Shown here: piece by piece, positions 12,471 to 23,820 of the stretch | Position numbering within the stretch: position 1 is the first letter of the stretch | How the letters are laid out: every line of letters begins with the position of its first letter | Source of the DNA: Eledone cirrhosa | Lineage: Eukaryota > Mollusca > Cephalopoda > Octopoda > Eledonidae | Direction of reading: 5' to 3' | Assembly (NCBI GenBank): GCA_964016885.1 | Contig: OZ024743.1 | Coordinates: 342,326,781-342,390,780, forward strand | Length of the DNA: 64,000 bases | Made by a program: the position numbers and the translations under genes | Notes under the pieces: model-generated | Told to the model about the DNA's origin: nothing | Seen by the model: the letters and a program-made list of their open reading frames with translations, nothing else | The model's database searches: none

Positions 12471-12704
12471 TGCGAGGTTTTTTATATGAAATCGTGTGTC
12501 AAAACAAATATTGTTATACTTGGGGAGGGTTATATTTGTGTAATAACAGAACACACTCACTGTTTGGTTGGTTTTCGCTTCTCGCTTCTGTGTCTTTTAT
12601 ATCGGTAATCTAACTTACTCGGTCCTCAATGTTGCCATTGACTGACCGACGGTCAAAAATAATACAGATACAATATGGACACAAACACATATATATATCG
12701 TTTC
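12470..12704 (-). repeat. Degenerate copy of PLE family C terminal repeat edge
   Basis: Contains 'attgttatacttggggaggg' and 'gaaatcgtgtgt', diverged forms of the edge seen at 12725-12775, followed by unrelated sequence. An older solo fragment. Confidence 0.4.
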
Positions 12705-13075
12705 TGAATTTGTTTAGCAAGATTCTTTATCTGAAATCGTGTGTTGAAACCGATATTGTTATACTTTGGGATGGTCATGTTGCCAATAAGAAACACACGC
12801 ACCAGTTGCTTTCACTTCAATTTATTATATATTTATAAATTTATAAATTTACAAATTTACAAACTTATAAATTTCTGGTTGGTTGGTTGGTTCCACAACC
12901 AGATAGTTGTTTATATATAGTCATAGTCCTTTCGTCACACACTCTGTGACCTCTTCAGTGACTGGGGATTCCTTCCTTCGTTTCTGTGCCTTTCCTTTCT
13001 TCTATCCTACGCCATTTTGTTTCTGTGTGTGTGTTGTGTGCTCAGTTTGCGCATGCGCCACATCCGGGTGTCTGT
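12705..13075 (-). repeat. PLE family C terminal repeat (downstream, coding sense)
   Basis: Matches 42060-42445 (inverted), 40690-40945 and 62063-62330. Landmarks are 'agaaacacacgcaccag', GTTG repeats, the hammerhead-like core and 'cctacgccattttg'. It lies immediately 3' of the endonuclease fragment on the minus strand. Confidence 0.8.
12930..12958 (-). ncRNA. hammerhead-like core, family C
   Basis: Minus strand CTGAAGA, one extra G, a GTCAC/GTGAC stem with a seven-base loop, then GAAA. It recurs at 13984, 40904, 42257 and 62231 with loop changes only, so the stem and core are what is conserved. Confidence 0.6.
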
Positions 13076-13258
13076 GTGTGTTTGTGTTCATTGTTTATTT
13101 GTTTATTTATTTATTTATTTATTGTTGGTTGGTTGTTTGTTCTATGTGTGTGTGTGTTTTCATTTTGTCATGTGTGTGTTTTCATTTTGTGTGTGTTTTC
13201 ATTTTGTCCTTAATTGTAAGTTGTTTGTTCTATGTGTGCGTGTGTTTTCATTTTGTCC

Positions 13259-13876
13259 TTAATTGTAAGTTGTGATGTTGCTGTTCCACTCATATTTTCT
13301 ATTTAATTTTGGTTTTAATTCTTTTATGCTTACTGCCACTGTAATTTGCCTAAACATTGCGTCTTTTCTGTGTGTGGATTCTATTTTTATTTCTATGCTC
13401 TCTAATCTACCTCTGTGTTCTATCTTAGCATGTTGGTAGAGCACAGATGATTCTTTATTATCTTGGAGGTCTCGCCAGTGTTCATTTATTCGTTCCCCTA
13501 TACTACGAGCTGTCTCACCTATGTACACTATATTTTTTTGTTTCTACATTGTCCTTCAGTACATCTTATGCTATACACTACATTTCTAGTTTTACAGTTA
13601 GTATGGGGGCTTATTTTACAGGTTATACATTTCTTATCTATACATGAAGGTCTTTGGAACGGGTATGTCTTGCTAATAAGTGTTTTTACGGAGGTACCAG
13701 GTCTTTCTACTATCTTAATATTGAGATTATGTTTATTTAGGGCCCTTCTAAATTTGTAGGCTAGTTCGCCTCTAGGGGTTGTATTGATGAACATTACACT
13801 CTGGTATTTATTGCTATCATACCATGAGTTTATTCTATTGGCCTTGTTCCTAGTTCTTTCTATTCTATTCCAAAAT
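13259..13876 (-). pseudogene. PLE GIY-YIG endonuclease, family C copy 1
   Basis: Minus-strand product of ~200 residues in two frames joined by a frameshift near 13528. The first part holds FWNRIER, WYDSNKYQSVMF, a cysteine cluster (C-x4-C-x2-C) and NVVYSIRCTEG; the second holds YIGETARSIGERINEHW, the GIY-YIG core. Known role: nicking the target DNA for PLE insertion. The RT is missing and the 5' end is cut exactly where an inverted terminal repeat begins (13877). Closest relative in the window is 41008-42022. Confidence 0.8.
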
Positions 13877-14175
13877 AGATGTGGCGCATGCGCAAACTGA
13901 GCACACAACACACACACAGAAACAAAATGGCGTAGGATAGAAGAAAGGAAAGGCACAGAAACGAAGAAAGGAATCCCCAGTCACTGAAGAGGTCACAGAG
14001 TGTGTGACGAAAGGACTATGACTATATATAAACAACTATCTGTTTGTGGAACCAACCAACCAGAAATGTATAAGTTTGTAAATTTGTAAAATTATAAATT
14101 TATAAATATATAATAAATTGAAGTGAAGCAACTGGTGCGTGTGTTTCTTATTGGCAACATGACCCTCCCAAAGTA
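13877..14175 (+). repeat. PLE family C terminal repeat, inverted upstream copy
   Basis: Reverse complement of 12750-13060, joined head-on to the truncated coding region. An inverted upstream terminal repeat is a known feature of many Penelope-like insertions. Confidence 0.85.
13984..14012 (+). ncRNA. hammerhead-like core, family C (upstream repeat)
   Basis: CTGAAGA at 13984-13990 and GAAA at 14009-14012 around a GTCAC/GTGAC stem; the opposite-strand twin of 12930-12958. Confidence 0.6.
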
Positions 14176-14494
14176 TAACAACACATATATATAGTTTATC
14201 ATAAATCTTTCGTTGCGCATCTGCAACATCGTCAGTGGTGCTATATTTTCCTTCTGTTGTATTGTATGTCTACGCCATTTTTATTCAGTCTGTCTATATA
14301 TTTATTTATTTATTTGCTTGTTTGTTTATTTTATTTTGTCTTCTTTGCGCATGCGTTTGCGTGTGTGTATAGTGTGTTGTTTGCTGTGTGATGGGTGACT
14401 AGTGTGTGTTTATGTGCTTGTTGTTATTGTGCTTGTGTATGTATTTATTTACTTATTTATACTTCTCTTAGGTCAGTGTTGTTTGTTTGGGTGT
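14176..14494 (-). repeat. PLE family F terminal repeat
   Basis: Lies just downstream (minus sense) of the family F endonuclease fragment. Shows a family C-like layout ('ctacgccattttt', 'tgcgcatgcg') but a different hammerhead-like core, so it is a sister family. Confidence 0.6.
14208..14235 (-). ncRNA. hammerhead-like core, family F
   Basis: Minus strand CTGACGA, one extra T, a GTTGC/GCAAC stem with a six-base loop, then GAAA. All core bases on this side agree with the hammerhead consensus. Confidence 0.6.
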
Positions 14495-14880
14495 TGTTGT
14501 TATTCCATTCATTCTTTCTGTTTAGCCTTGGTCTGCTAATTTCTATTTCATTGGCCTCTCTGATTTGCATATCTGCTGGGTCATTTCTATGTTTAGATAT
14601 TATTCTAATTTCTATGTTGTCTATGTTACCGTCATGTTGTTGTCTAGCATGTTCGTATAGTACTGATCCGTTTTTTCGTCCTTTTAGTTCCCCCCAGTGT
14701 TGGTCTATCCTTTACCTATGCTACGAGCTGTCTCACCTATGTATGTTGTCGTCATGTTTCTGCAAGTACCCTCTGTACATCTTATGCTATAGACTACGTT
14801 TCTAGTTTTACAGTTTATCCGGGGGTTCACCTTACATATGATATATTTCCTATTGGTACAGTGGGTTTTCTTAAAAGCTT
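14495..14880 (-). pseudogene. PLE GIY-YIG endonuclease, family F
   Basis: Minus-strand translation (with frameshifts) gives INCKTRNVVYSIRCTEG, then TYIGETARSIG, and later a degenerate LEHARQQHDG-like stretch and RLNRKNEWN. These match family C residue for residue around the GIY-YIG core, but frame breaks near 14705 and 14600 interrupt it. No RT remains; the 5' end stops at the LINE tail border near 14880. Confidence 0.7.
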
Positions 14881-14894
14881 ACTTTAAAAACCTA

Positions 14895-15840
14895 CCCTTT
14901 TAAGAAAACCCAATCTGGATGCCATATACAAATGGGCGGAAGAAAACAACAGGCAGTTTAATGCTGGCAAATTCCAAGCCCTACAATACAAACCTGCAAA
15001 CACAATTACAGTACAGCACACTTACGCAAGACCAGGAGAGACCGACATCCCCGTGTCAAAATCGATACGAGACCTGGGTATAGACATGAGCGATGATGCA
15101 TCTTTTTCCTCACACATCACGAAAGTGGTGATAATGTGCAGACGACTCGCTGGCTGGATCTTGAGGACTTTCCGGCAAGAGACTGAGACACCATGTTGAC
15201 ACTATAGAGGACATTTGTCCTAAGCTTCCTGGACTATTGCTCCCAGTTGTGGTCACCCCATAGTGTCAAACTAACTACCGAGCTCGTGGCAATGCAGCGG
15301 AGCTACACCAAGAGAATTGCCACGATGAAGGAGACAAGTTACTGGGAGAGGCTAAAGGAACTGAACCTCTACTCTGTGGAACGAAGACGGGAGAGATACG
15401 CAGTTATCTACATGTGGAAAATCCTGGAGGGACTAGCACCAAACTTTGGCATTGGGAGCTGGACGAACCGTCGAACAGGACGTCACTGTGTGGTGCCAAA
15501 GGTCCCGTCTTCCACATCTAGAATAAGGAGCAGATATTGCAATAGCCTGGGATTCAAGGGCCCTCAACTCTTCAACAAGCTGCCGTGGGATCTGAAAGAT
15601 TTGCATGGTGTGGAGGTGGATGTCTTCAAGAAACATCTCGACACCTTGCTATCCAGGATCCCGCATGACCCACAGCAAGGCACGAGGGAAACCTAAGGGC
15701 AGCAGCAACAAACTCCCTCTTACACCAATGGCCAACCAATACAGGCTGGAGATAAAATGCGTAGCAACAGGGGCTGTGCCCCAGCATGGCCTCAGCCGAA
15801 TGGCTGGAACAAGTAAAAGAGTAAAAGAGTAAAAGAGATA
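14895..15840 (+). pseudogene. 5'-truncated LINE, RT C-terminal end (CR1/Jockey-group)
   Basis: Translation gives IYKWAEENNRQFN, SIRDLGIDMSDDASFSSHI and then, after a small frameshift, a 150-residue open frame (15247-15696) with SYWERLKELNLYSVERRRERY and VWKILEGLAPN-like residues, typical of the thumb and C-terminal region of CR1/Jockey-type RTs in molluscs. The catalytic RT domain is missing, as expected for 5' truncation. The 3' end is a short tandem 'taaaagag' repeat (15812-15839), typical of LINE tails that end in microsatellites. Confidence 0.75.
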
Positions 15841-16247
<407 letters not shown>

Positions 16248-16249
16248 AT

Positions 16250-16370
16250 CAAATATTTTTATAACTGATATAATGCACTCGACAAATATTTGGAGTAGAT
16301 ATACGATATTAATAAATGGAAACTATATTTATAAAATCATATTTATTTCATTATATATATTTCAAAGAAA
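16250..16370 (-). repeat. PLE family B terminal-repeat fragment
   Basis: Matches 23825-23935 ('aaatggaaactatatttata' and 'gcactcgaca') and the complement of 62490-62600. The hammerhead part is not retained after 'atatatttcaa'. A purine-rich run follows. Confidence 0.65.
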
Positions 16371-16489
16371 GGGAGAGATAGATAAAGAAAAAGAAGAAAG
16401 CAAAAAGAAAAGAGAACAGAGGAAAATAACGGGGAGATATCAAACCATCAGACAGAGAAAAAAACTCAAGAGAGATTTTTAATAGACAT

Positions 16490-16797
16490 ACTATAAAATT
16501 AACTTACTCTTCCACCAAAATTTAGCGCAAAATATTAATAGAATTAATAATAGAAATTTAAAACCTAACCAAAATACCAATAATAACCCAAGCAATATTC
16601 AATCGAATAACTGTAACTGTAGAAATAAATCCAACTGTCCGTTAAATAACAACTGCTTAGCTAAAAATGTAGTTTATAATTGCAATGTTAAAACTAATTT
16701 AAATTCATTTGATTATGTCGCTTCTACCTCTACAGAATTTAAATCCCGCTTCAATAATCATAAAAATTCTTTTACAGATCCAAACAAAAAATCTGGA
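16490..16797 (+). pseudogene. PLE endonuclease lead-in and partial GIY-YIG, family B/D lineage
   Basis: Open for about 100 codons. Contains NNCNCRNKSNCPLNNNC, a C-x-C-x5-C-x5-C knuckle that matches the one at ~36340 (CNCHLPETCPLYNEC), then KNVVYNCNV and a DYVASTSTEFKSRFNNHK stretch where a GIY-YIG core is expected (YIGST-like, with a conserved R and H). Truncated at both ends; it runs out into CA-rich sequence. Confidence 0.65.
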
Positions 16798-16849
16798 TGC
16801 CATATATATATGTACACCATTTTACCAGGGGGAAAAATATACTGGTCCA

Positions 16850-16851
16850 CC

Positions 16852-16885
<34 letters not shown>

Positions 16886-17058
16886 CACACACACATACAC
16901 ACGCGTACATTAACATACAAAGAGACATATACACACACACGCACGCACTTCTCCGTATAAGACAAAAGCTGAAAAATATCTTTTGACATGCTAAAATACC
17001 CCCCATTGCTTTCAGACACATTCTTACTGACCATCCCTGCTACCACGAATTACTCTGC

Positions 17059-17123
<65 letters not shown>

Positions 17124-17220
17124 ATCTTAATAGCCATTTGACACACATCCCTGCTAACCATTATCACAACATCGAACACCTTTCTACTACTACACACACA
17201 CACACACACACACACATATT
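16850..17220. repeat. (CA)n microsatellite cluster
   Basis: CA arrays at about 16853-16875, 17064-17121 and 17193-17216, interrupted by a short repeated 'catccctgctaaccatta'-like unit. Confidence 0.9.
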
Positions 17221-17246
17221 TGTTGTGAAAGAGTCATTTCTCAATC

Positions 17247-17582
17247 TTGGCGCAAAACCAATTTTTTATTCACATGACCTCTACCGACCAATCAAAATTG
17301 TTTTGACCACAAGAATTTTTGCAACACCAAAGTAACGCTGGAGTCACTTTTTTAACATAAAAACAGGTAGAATTCCCAAAACTAATCAGATCAGAGCAAA
17401 CAGCACGGACACTCTATCTCAAAATTATTTTTGAAAAGCATTTAGAAATGCGCAACCGGTAAAAACTTAAAAACTTAAAACCACAACTGAATACTAACCC
17501 ATACAATCACTAATACTCTTTTATTCCTAATTAAACCATTTTTCAACTGTGAACAATTTGTTAGCATTTTCTATTCCGTTTA

Positions 17583-17585
<3 letters not shown>
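17247..17585 (+). repeat. 340-bp dispersed repeat, copy 2
   Basis: Nearly identical to 567-904, including the transition into (AT)n at the right end. Only a handful of substitutions are visible, so the two insertions are young or the family is recently active. Confidence 0.85.
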
Positions 17586-17652
<67 letters not shown>

Positions 17653-17911
17653 CATATATACAGTGAGTCCTCGATATACGATATATATGCGTTCCTGAAA
17701 CCCTTACCGTATATCGAATTACCGTATAAAGAAGCCATTATAACGTGAAATAGATAGGGGTGCGTTCCAGCACATCGAAAAAGTCATCCCTACAGAAAAG
17801 AAATAATGTTTTTTTTCATTTACTGTACCTTACATATGCCGCGTAGTCCATCAGGTGATGTGCCCCTTCATTTGTCCCTCCCGAGGCTAAGGACAGTATG
17901 GGTTTCAGCCC

Positions 17912-19757
17912 TTAATCATCTTGGGCTGAGTTGGCAGGGGAGGATGAGGGTGATGTGGGAGGCTTAAAACCAACAAACTCGTTGACTGCAGTAGATGTTG
18001 AAGGGCGAGCTGTAGCACGGTTGGTCGGTGTGACTGACTTGAAGAAAGAGTAGATGGAGGACTGTTTGGCGGTGTTTCCTTTGGCTTCATAAATTTCTTG
18101 GTAAATCTTGACCCTTTTCCCGACGTCTTGAGCCACTTTGCTGCTCCTAGCAGGGTTGGGGTCACGCTCCTTCAGGGTTTCTAAGATTGTTTCGATACTC
18201 CCGAGACATTCCCTTAGAGTTTTTATGTCCAAGCCACGCACAGGTTCTTCTTCCTCCCCTTCTTCTTTTTCTGTCTCCTGTATCGCCTTGTCTAGTTCTA
18301 TGAATTCATCATTGGAGAGTGTTTCAGTGTGGCTTACTAAAAGGTCTTGCACATCATCATCATTAACACCATCGAAGCCAGCTCTATGGCAGAGATTTAC
18401 AATATCTTTTTTTATCGCATCAATGTCCTCGGCAAAGCCTTGGAAGTCATTCACACATGCAGGCCATAATTTCTTCCAGGCTAAGTTCATGGTAGACTGC
18501 TTCACTTCTTCCCAAGATACCTTGATGTTATCTAAGCCGTGCTTGATGTTGTACAATTTCCACCATTCCGTGATCGTGGGCTTATCAGGCCCATCTGTGC
18601 CATTTATCAGCTGCTACATGGTTCTCCGTTGGTAGTATGCCTTAAATGTGTTGATGACTGTTTGATCCATCAGCTGTAGTGTTTGGGAGGAGAAACAAAA
18701 CCTCAATATTTTCTGACCAGTCTTTCATTGCCCGTGGTTGGCTGGGGGTGTTGTCCACTAATAGCAGAAAACGGTTGGCAATGTTGTTAACTAATGCATA
18801 TTCCTTAAGGGTTGGTGATAGATATGAGGTGAAAAAATCCTGGTGAATCGAAATGATCAGCCATGCCTTCTTATCAGACATCCATATCACTGGTAGGTAT
18901 TGCTTAAGTAACCCCTTGAGTGCTCTTGGAGTTTCAGAGTGGTAGATAATGAGTGGCTTTAACTTTAAATCTCCTTCTGCATTCCCTCCAAGTAACAGAG
19001 TAACGCAGTCCTTTGAGGCTTTGAACCCCTTCGCACTTTTCTCCTCCTTGTCAATATAAGTATTACTGGTCATCATTTTCAAATAAAGTCCTGTTTCATC
19101 ATAATTAATAACCTGTTTGTTTGCTGTACTCCTCTGTAATGCATTTCTCTAACTCTGCCTTGAATTTTTCAGCACTCACTTTGTCGGAACTGGCAGCCTC
19201 ACCTGTAACTGTTATGTTGTAAAGACTCGAACGTCGTTTGAACTTATCAAATCAGCCTTTGCTTGCCTTGAATACAAAGTCCTCCACCCCTATTTCAGTC
19301 TTAAAGCTGTCAATAATGGACAATGCTTTCTAACTGATTACATTTAAAGACAGAGGCATATTTTGACGATTTTTGGTCGTCGATCCAAATTTTGAGCAAA
19401 CTTTCCATCCTATCCATAATCGGCTCACGATGTTTGGTCAACAATTTACTCTGTAGCCTCGTAGCATTCTCTTCAGCTTTTATGACAGCCTCACTATTTT
19501 TTTAAAACAGTCCAGACTGTAGACTGGGCTAGGCCTAAGTTACGACTTATGGCGGACGTACCTTGACCCTGTTCCTTCCTTTTCAAATTGTCCAGCTTTA
19601 TCTCCAAAGTCAGGCTCTTGCGTTTGGCCTTTCCGTCTGCATCAGCAATATACGCAGGACGTGTTGGGTCCATTAGATATGGGGTTATAAGATATGCCGT
19701 GATAATTATGCTCCAAAAACACGCCGTCGGGTTTTCTCTTACTTTGAATGACGTCAT
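17912..19757 (-). pseudogene. Tigger/pogo-type transposase, frameshifted
   Basis: Three blocks in order on the minus strand. 19757-19494: an HTH region with KRKSLTLEIKLDNLKRKEQGQG and LGLAQSTVWTVLKK (CENP-B N-terminal type). 19480-19250: a second helix-turn-helix type region (SEAVIKAEENATRL, MDRMESLLKIWIDDQ). 19082-18642: the DDE core with KGFKASKDCVTLLLGGNAEGD, IIYHSETPRALKG and LLLVDNTPSQPRAM, the last holding a catalytic Asp. 18556-17912: the acidic C-terminal region. Stops and frameshifts separate the blocks. Known role: cut-and-paste transposition at TA sites. Confidence 0.85.
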
Positions 19758-19853
19758 AACTTTTAACTGATCACTTCAGTTCGGCAAACATTCTCTCACT
19801 GAGAGGACACGCTAGTTTGCTGAACTGAAGTGATCAGTGAACAGTTATGACGT
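19750..19853. repeat. Inverted repeat with TGACGTCA ends inside Tigger
   Basis: Arms containing 'atgacgtcataac' and 'actgatcacttcagtt' recur inverted across a short centre ('ctctcactgagaggac'). It lies at the upstream edge of the transposase, so it could be part of the promoter region. The palindromic TGACGTCA is a CREB/ATF-type consensus; its use here is unproven. Confidence 0.7.
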
Positions 19854-20145
19854 CATCGACCAATATCTGAACTCGCTCGTGATTGGCCAGTTTCTCGGTA
19901 AGGTCAGTTAGTATGATAACAGTAGTGACACAATTTTCCTAGAATTCGAATAGCAGTCAGTTTCTACGAATTCAAGCGGGAATTTATTACTTACTACAGG
20001 TGCGGCTACGGTACAATATAAACAAAACACGACCAAGAACCGTATCTGTGAATTTTTTTACTGTAAATAGAATTGATGGTAGTAATTACCGAAAACCGCA
20101 TCTGTGAATTTACCGGATGAAAAACTACCGTATATTGAGGACCCA

Positions 20146-20147
<2 letters not shown>

Positions 20148-20201
<54 letters not shown>

Positions 20202-20383
20202 TATACACACCCCATATATATATTTTTTTTACACATATACTATACATACATGTTATATACACACCATATATATCCTATACATACACCCTATATACCCCAC
20301 ACATATATCATATACATCCAATATATATACTATGCATATCCTACATACATGTTGTATACATCTCCCACATATATACACACATT

Positions 20384-20419
<36 letters not shown>

Positions 20420-20520
20420 TCCCATACACACACATATATATTTTATATATACATACACACACACACATATATATATATAAACACACATATATACATACAC
20501 ACACACGCATAATCGCCACA
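20148..20520. repeat. AT/CA low-complexity cluster
   Basis: AT arrays alternating with 'catacacaccctatat'-like sequence; all open frames are Tyr/Ile/His repeats. Confidence 0.9.
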
Positions 20521-20686
20521 GACAGATGAATGCGAGAAAGTTAACCAGGAATCTCAAAAATTCTTCCCACCGAACTTAACAAAGAACTTACTGGATCTAC
20601 CAACTCAACATTATAATATTATATTATAACATTAAATCATAATTTTTTTAACACTACAAGTGAAGTCATTCTTTTCCTTTTTTTTT

Positions 20687-20728
<42 letters not shown>

Positions 20729-20732
20729 CTCT

Positions 20733-20936
20733 TTTTCGAATATTAATAATAATATTCGATTGGTTTGCAATTATGCAAACACCCTCTTTAAGCCAGGTCC
20801 GTAAAATGACGTCGTCGTGCTTGCTCTTGTATTGGCATGTAACACAAGAGCAAGAATGACGGATCATTCTACTGACATGGTTAAAGAGGCTGTTTGCATA
20901 ATTGCAAACGAATCGAATATTATTAATATTCGAAAA
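20733..20936. mobile_element. Foldback MITE-like element
   Basis: Imperfect palindrome of ~204 bp: 'ttttcgaatattaataata' at the left is mirrored at the right end, and 'tttgcaattatgcaaac' and 'cttgctcttgt' also recur inverted. No ORF. An AT tract lies a few bases to the left. Confidence 0.75.
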
Positions 20937-20993
20937 ACTCAGATTACTCAGATTACATTTATTGTATTCAGCCATGGAGACCGATAAACTATT

Positions 20994-20996
<3 letters not shown>

Positions 20997-21055
<59 letters not shown>

Positions 21056-21057
21056 GT

Positions 21058-21154
<97 letters not shown>
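20997..21154. repeat. (AT)n then (TG)n compound microsatellite
   Basis: AT array 20997-21050 followed by about 98 bp of TG. Confidence 0.95.
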
Positions 21155-21155
<1 letters not shown>

Positions 21156-21454
21156 ATACATACATATATAAATTACTAATCCTAATACTATATGGAAGAT
21201 ATATATATTCTCAATAATTCCATAAATAATTTTACATGCTAAAGAAAGGATATTCTATTTTCTGCCTTGAGTAATTTTCCCTTAGATTGTTATTTTGTGT
21301 TATGCAAATAACCTTTAGCGAAAAATATTCTTGATCCTTTTTCAATATATAGAATATAATTTTTGATCGGAGCATATGTGCATAGTTGGCCTCTGCTTCC
21401 AATATATAACAAATACTTTACTCAGATTACCATTGTTATTTATTAGAGAATATG

Positions 21455-21620
21455 TACATAATATGACCGAGTGGTTAAGAGGTGTGCCTCGCAGTCAGTA
21501 TGTCCCGGGTCTTATCCCGATGCGTAGTATATTGGCCAAGGGGGATTTACCATATGACTGCTCCCTCGAGCAGTATTCTCTTGTCAGAGAGGGATAATCT
21601 CGTCTAATGAACAATAATAA
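21455..21620 (+). mobile_element. tRNA(Leu/Ser)-like SINE or pseudo-tRNA repeat
   Basis: 'gaccgagtggttaagaggtg' resembles a type II tRNA A-box and D-arm region, and 'cccgggtcttatcccg' a degraded T-arm and B box. It has no intact acceptor stem. The downstream 'ctgctccctcg' and 'gagggataatctcgt' parts recur at 8354-8380, so it is a dispersed tRNA-derived repeat rather than a tRNA gene. Confidence 0.55.
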
Positions 21621-21799
21621 TTGTTTCTACTTTTGGTACAAGGCCAGCAATTACCCTAGTGCATTACTGGTACTTTATTTCATTGACCCCGTGAGAATGA
21701 AAGGCAAACTTAATCTCAGCGGGATTTGGACCCAGACCCCAAAGGGCCGTAATTCTGTGCTGCAAAGCATGACGTCCGACTGTCTACCGATATTGCAAT
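21621..21799 (-). mobile_element. tRNA-derived SINE nested in another repeat
   Basis: Full-length, diverged minus-strand copy. Its flanks ('gaacaataataattg' on the left, 'gcgaaagcttgatttgatgg' on the right) are shared with the 8398-8570 copy, so SINE and host repeat were amplified or inherited together. Confidence 0.85.
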
Positions 21800-22375
21800 A
21801 ACAATATGCGAAAGCTTGATTTGATGGCAATACGTTCGAAACAACTACGTGATACTATAGTTTCGAGTCGAACTATACCTTGTGAGAAGACTTCAGCAGA
21901 TTAAAGCTGTTTGGGAGATCGGCAGGTTAATTGTATCTATAATTCAAAGGGACAGATAGCCTTGTGTTGCGCTTAATTTCTTGGTCATATGTTAATTGAT
22001 GAGGAAGCAGTTCGAATAATCAAACAACTGGAACACTCTTTGTCGAAACCGTATTATACAGTGGCTTTATCAGCACCAACGTAGTGTGTCATTTTATAAT
22101 TAGATTTTCACGTTACTTGTTATTACCTTTTAAATTTTTGTGACAATTTCTGCTGTTGTTTTTCAATTCTCGTCGCAGCTTCATTACTTCCGTACAAAAA
22201 AAAATAAAACAAATCTATTTTTCATTATTTTCATAATTTGTAGCTACTAGTATCAGTGTCCAATTAATATTTGCTAGATAATTCTATAATTTAACAGTAG
22301 ATTAAGGTTACTATCTAGTCAATGGATTCTAGTTGCATAAAGCCCCGTTCTCCCTCTATTCATTGTAAATATAAT

Positions 22376-22562
22376 TGTTTCTACTTTTGGCAACAGGCCA
22401 GCAATTATCCCCGTGCATTACTGGTAATTTATTTTATCGACCCCGTAAGGATGAAAGGCAAAGTTAAGCTCGGCGGGATTTGAACTCAGATCATAAAGGG
22501 AGGTAACTCTATGCTTCAAAGCATGGCGCCCGACCCTCTACCGATACTGCCAATCCACGGCC
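22376..22562 (-). mobile_element. Full-length tRNA-derived SINE with 20-bp target duplication
   Basis: Bracketed by identical 'ctattcattgtaaatataat' at 22356-22375 and 22563-22582. Read on the minus strand it runs from 'ggccgtggattggcagtatc' through A box and B box ('gagttcaaatccc') to the tail. A good reference copy (187 bp) for the other SINEs in the window. Confidence 0.95.
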
Positions 22563-22582
22563 CTATTCATTGTAAATATAAT

Positions 22583-23258
22583 GGCTCTTATCGTCCTTTG
22601 TATTTGATATTGTGAATGCAATCATTTTTCCCTTTTTATCATGTTTAACTTTGCTAATTCAATTTAACGTCTACTTAGAATGTTACAATCATAGCATCTT
22701 ACCGGGTCAGTTAGGGTATTAGATATCTATTACCTTAATTTGGCTTTTAGCTCTGTATTAAATATTAATCTAATTCGTCTGTAATATTCCTCCTTATTCA
22801 TTTCTTTCAGTTGCGTAGGTTGCCCTCTGTGTAGTCTATTTATTTCTATGTAAGTTTGTTGTTAATTTAATTTTCTGTCTGTCGATCGAATATTTTATTA
22901 GTGTCATTCCTTAATTGTTTTCTCTTCTTTGATACATTTTTTTGGTCTAAACACAATATAATATCGGGCCCATTATTGAATCAGTTTACTGTTTTTGACA
23001 GTGGTTCAAGTTGTTTATCATTGTACGATTTTTTCAATTGTTCCTCGACCCACCACTACCTCGCGATTTAAACACGACACTACTATGCACCACTAATTTT
23101 TAATATACTTCATTAATCACACTTCTGACAAATAGGAGAAACTAATATAATTATTATTAGCTCTTTAAGAGTTCCAAGAAAAATTTACAATTCCCTATTG
23201 TGTGTCTACGTGTAGTTTAATGGGATGGGAGATGTTATACGTATAGATAGGTAAGAAG
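22583..23258. other. No recognisable feature
   Basis: T-rich sequence without a supported ORF, RNA gene or repeat match within the window. Confidence 0.5.
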
Positions 23259-23300
<42 letters not shown>

Positions 23301-23618
23301 TAAAACATGTCTAAGAATCACCAGATAAAATATATACCGTTTCCTCTCCCAATTAGCATAATTAACCATATAAAAAATCAATTAGACCAAGCTATAAGAA
23401 TAAATGCTCCTATGAAGAAATCTCCGACAAATAACCGAAAGCAGCCCTTTCGCGGCGGCTACGACGGATCATTTATCGAATATTTTCTTATTTTACGTCT
23501 TATATATTATTGTTCTGCATTATCCTGCATTGAATCACCTAGGTACTATGACATAACCTGTGTATTTGCTGGCATTAGCGTACATCTGTGCGCTTATGTT
23601 AGTAGATATATTAAATTA

Positions 23619-23637
<19 letters not shown>

Positions 23638-23707
<70 letters not shown>

Positions 23708-23710
23708 TTG

Positions 23711-23778
<68 letters not shown>
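23638..23778. repeat. Two (AT)n tracts with short spacer
   Basis: AT arrays 23638-23702 and 23714-23778 flank 'tccgtttgctt'; 'aagcaaaggga' follows, so the spacer and the right flank are inverted relative to each other. Confidence 0.9.
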
Positions 23779-23780
<2 letters not shown>

Positions 23781-23820
23781 CAAAGGGATATTTAATTTGT
23801 TGGTAATTCAATAAATATAT

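Larger units (their letters stand above)
17661..20148 (-). mobile_element. Tigger (pogo-type) DNA transposon, complete with TIRs
   Basis: Begins 'cagtgagtcctcgatatacg' at 17661 and ends with the inverted counterpart (gaggacccactg) at 20148; both ends are flanked by TA, the usual pogo/Tigger target duplication. Length 2,488 bp, close to a full Tigger1. Both TIRs sit inside (AT)n tracts, which supply TA targets. The transposase inside is decayed. Confidence 0.9.

Noticed and set aside
17905..18165. Proline/serine-rich frame overlapping the Tigger C-terminus
   Set aside because: A shadow of the transposase C-terminal frame 17912-18556.
21455..21530. Possible tRNA-Leu or tRNA-Ser gene
   Set aside because: A-box-like and B-box-like parts are visible, but no closed acceptor stem, and the downstream sequence is a dispersed repeat.
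22030..22080. CTGATAA-like motif with a GCCAC stem (minus strand)
   Set aside because: Resembles a hammerhead remnant but neither core strand is intact and there is no PLE context.
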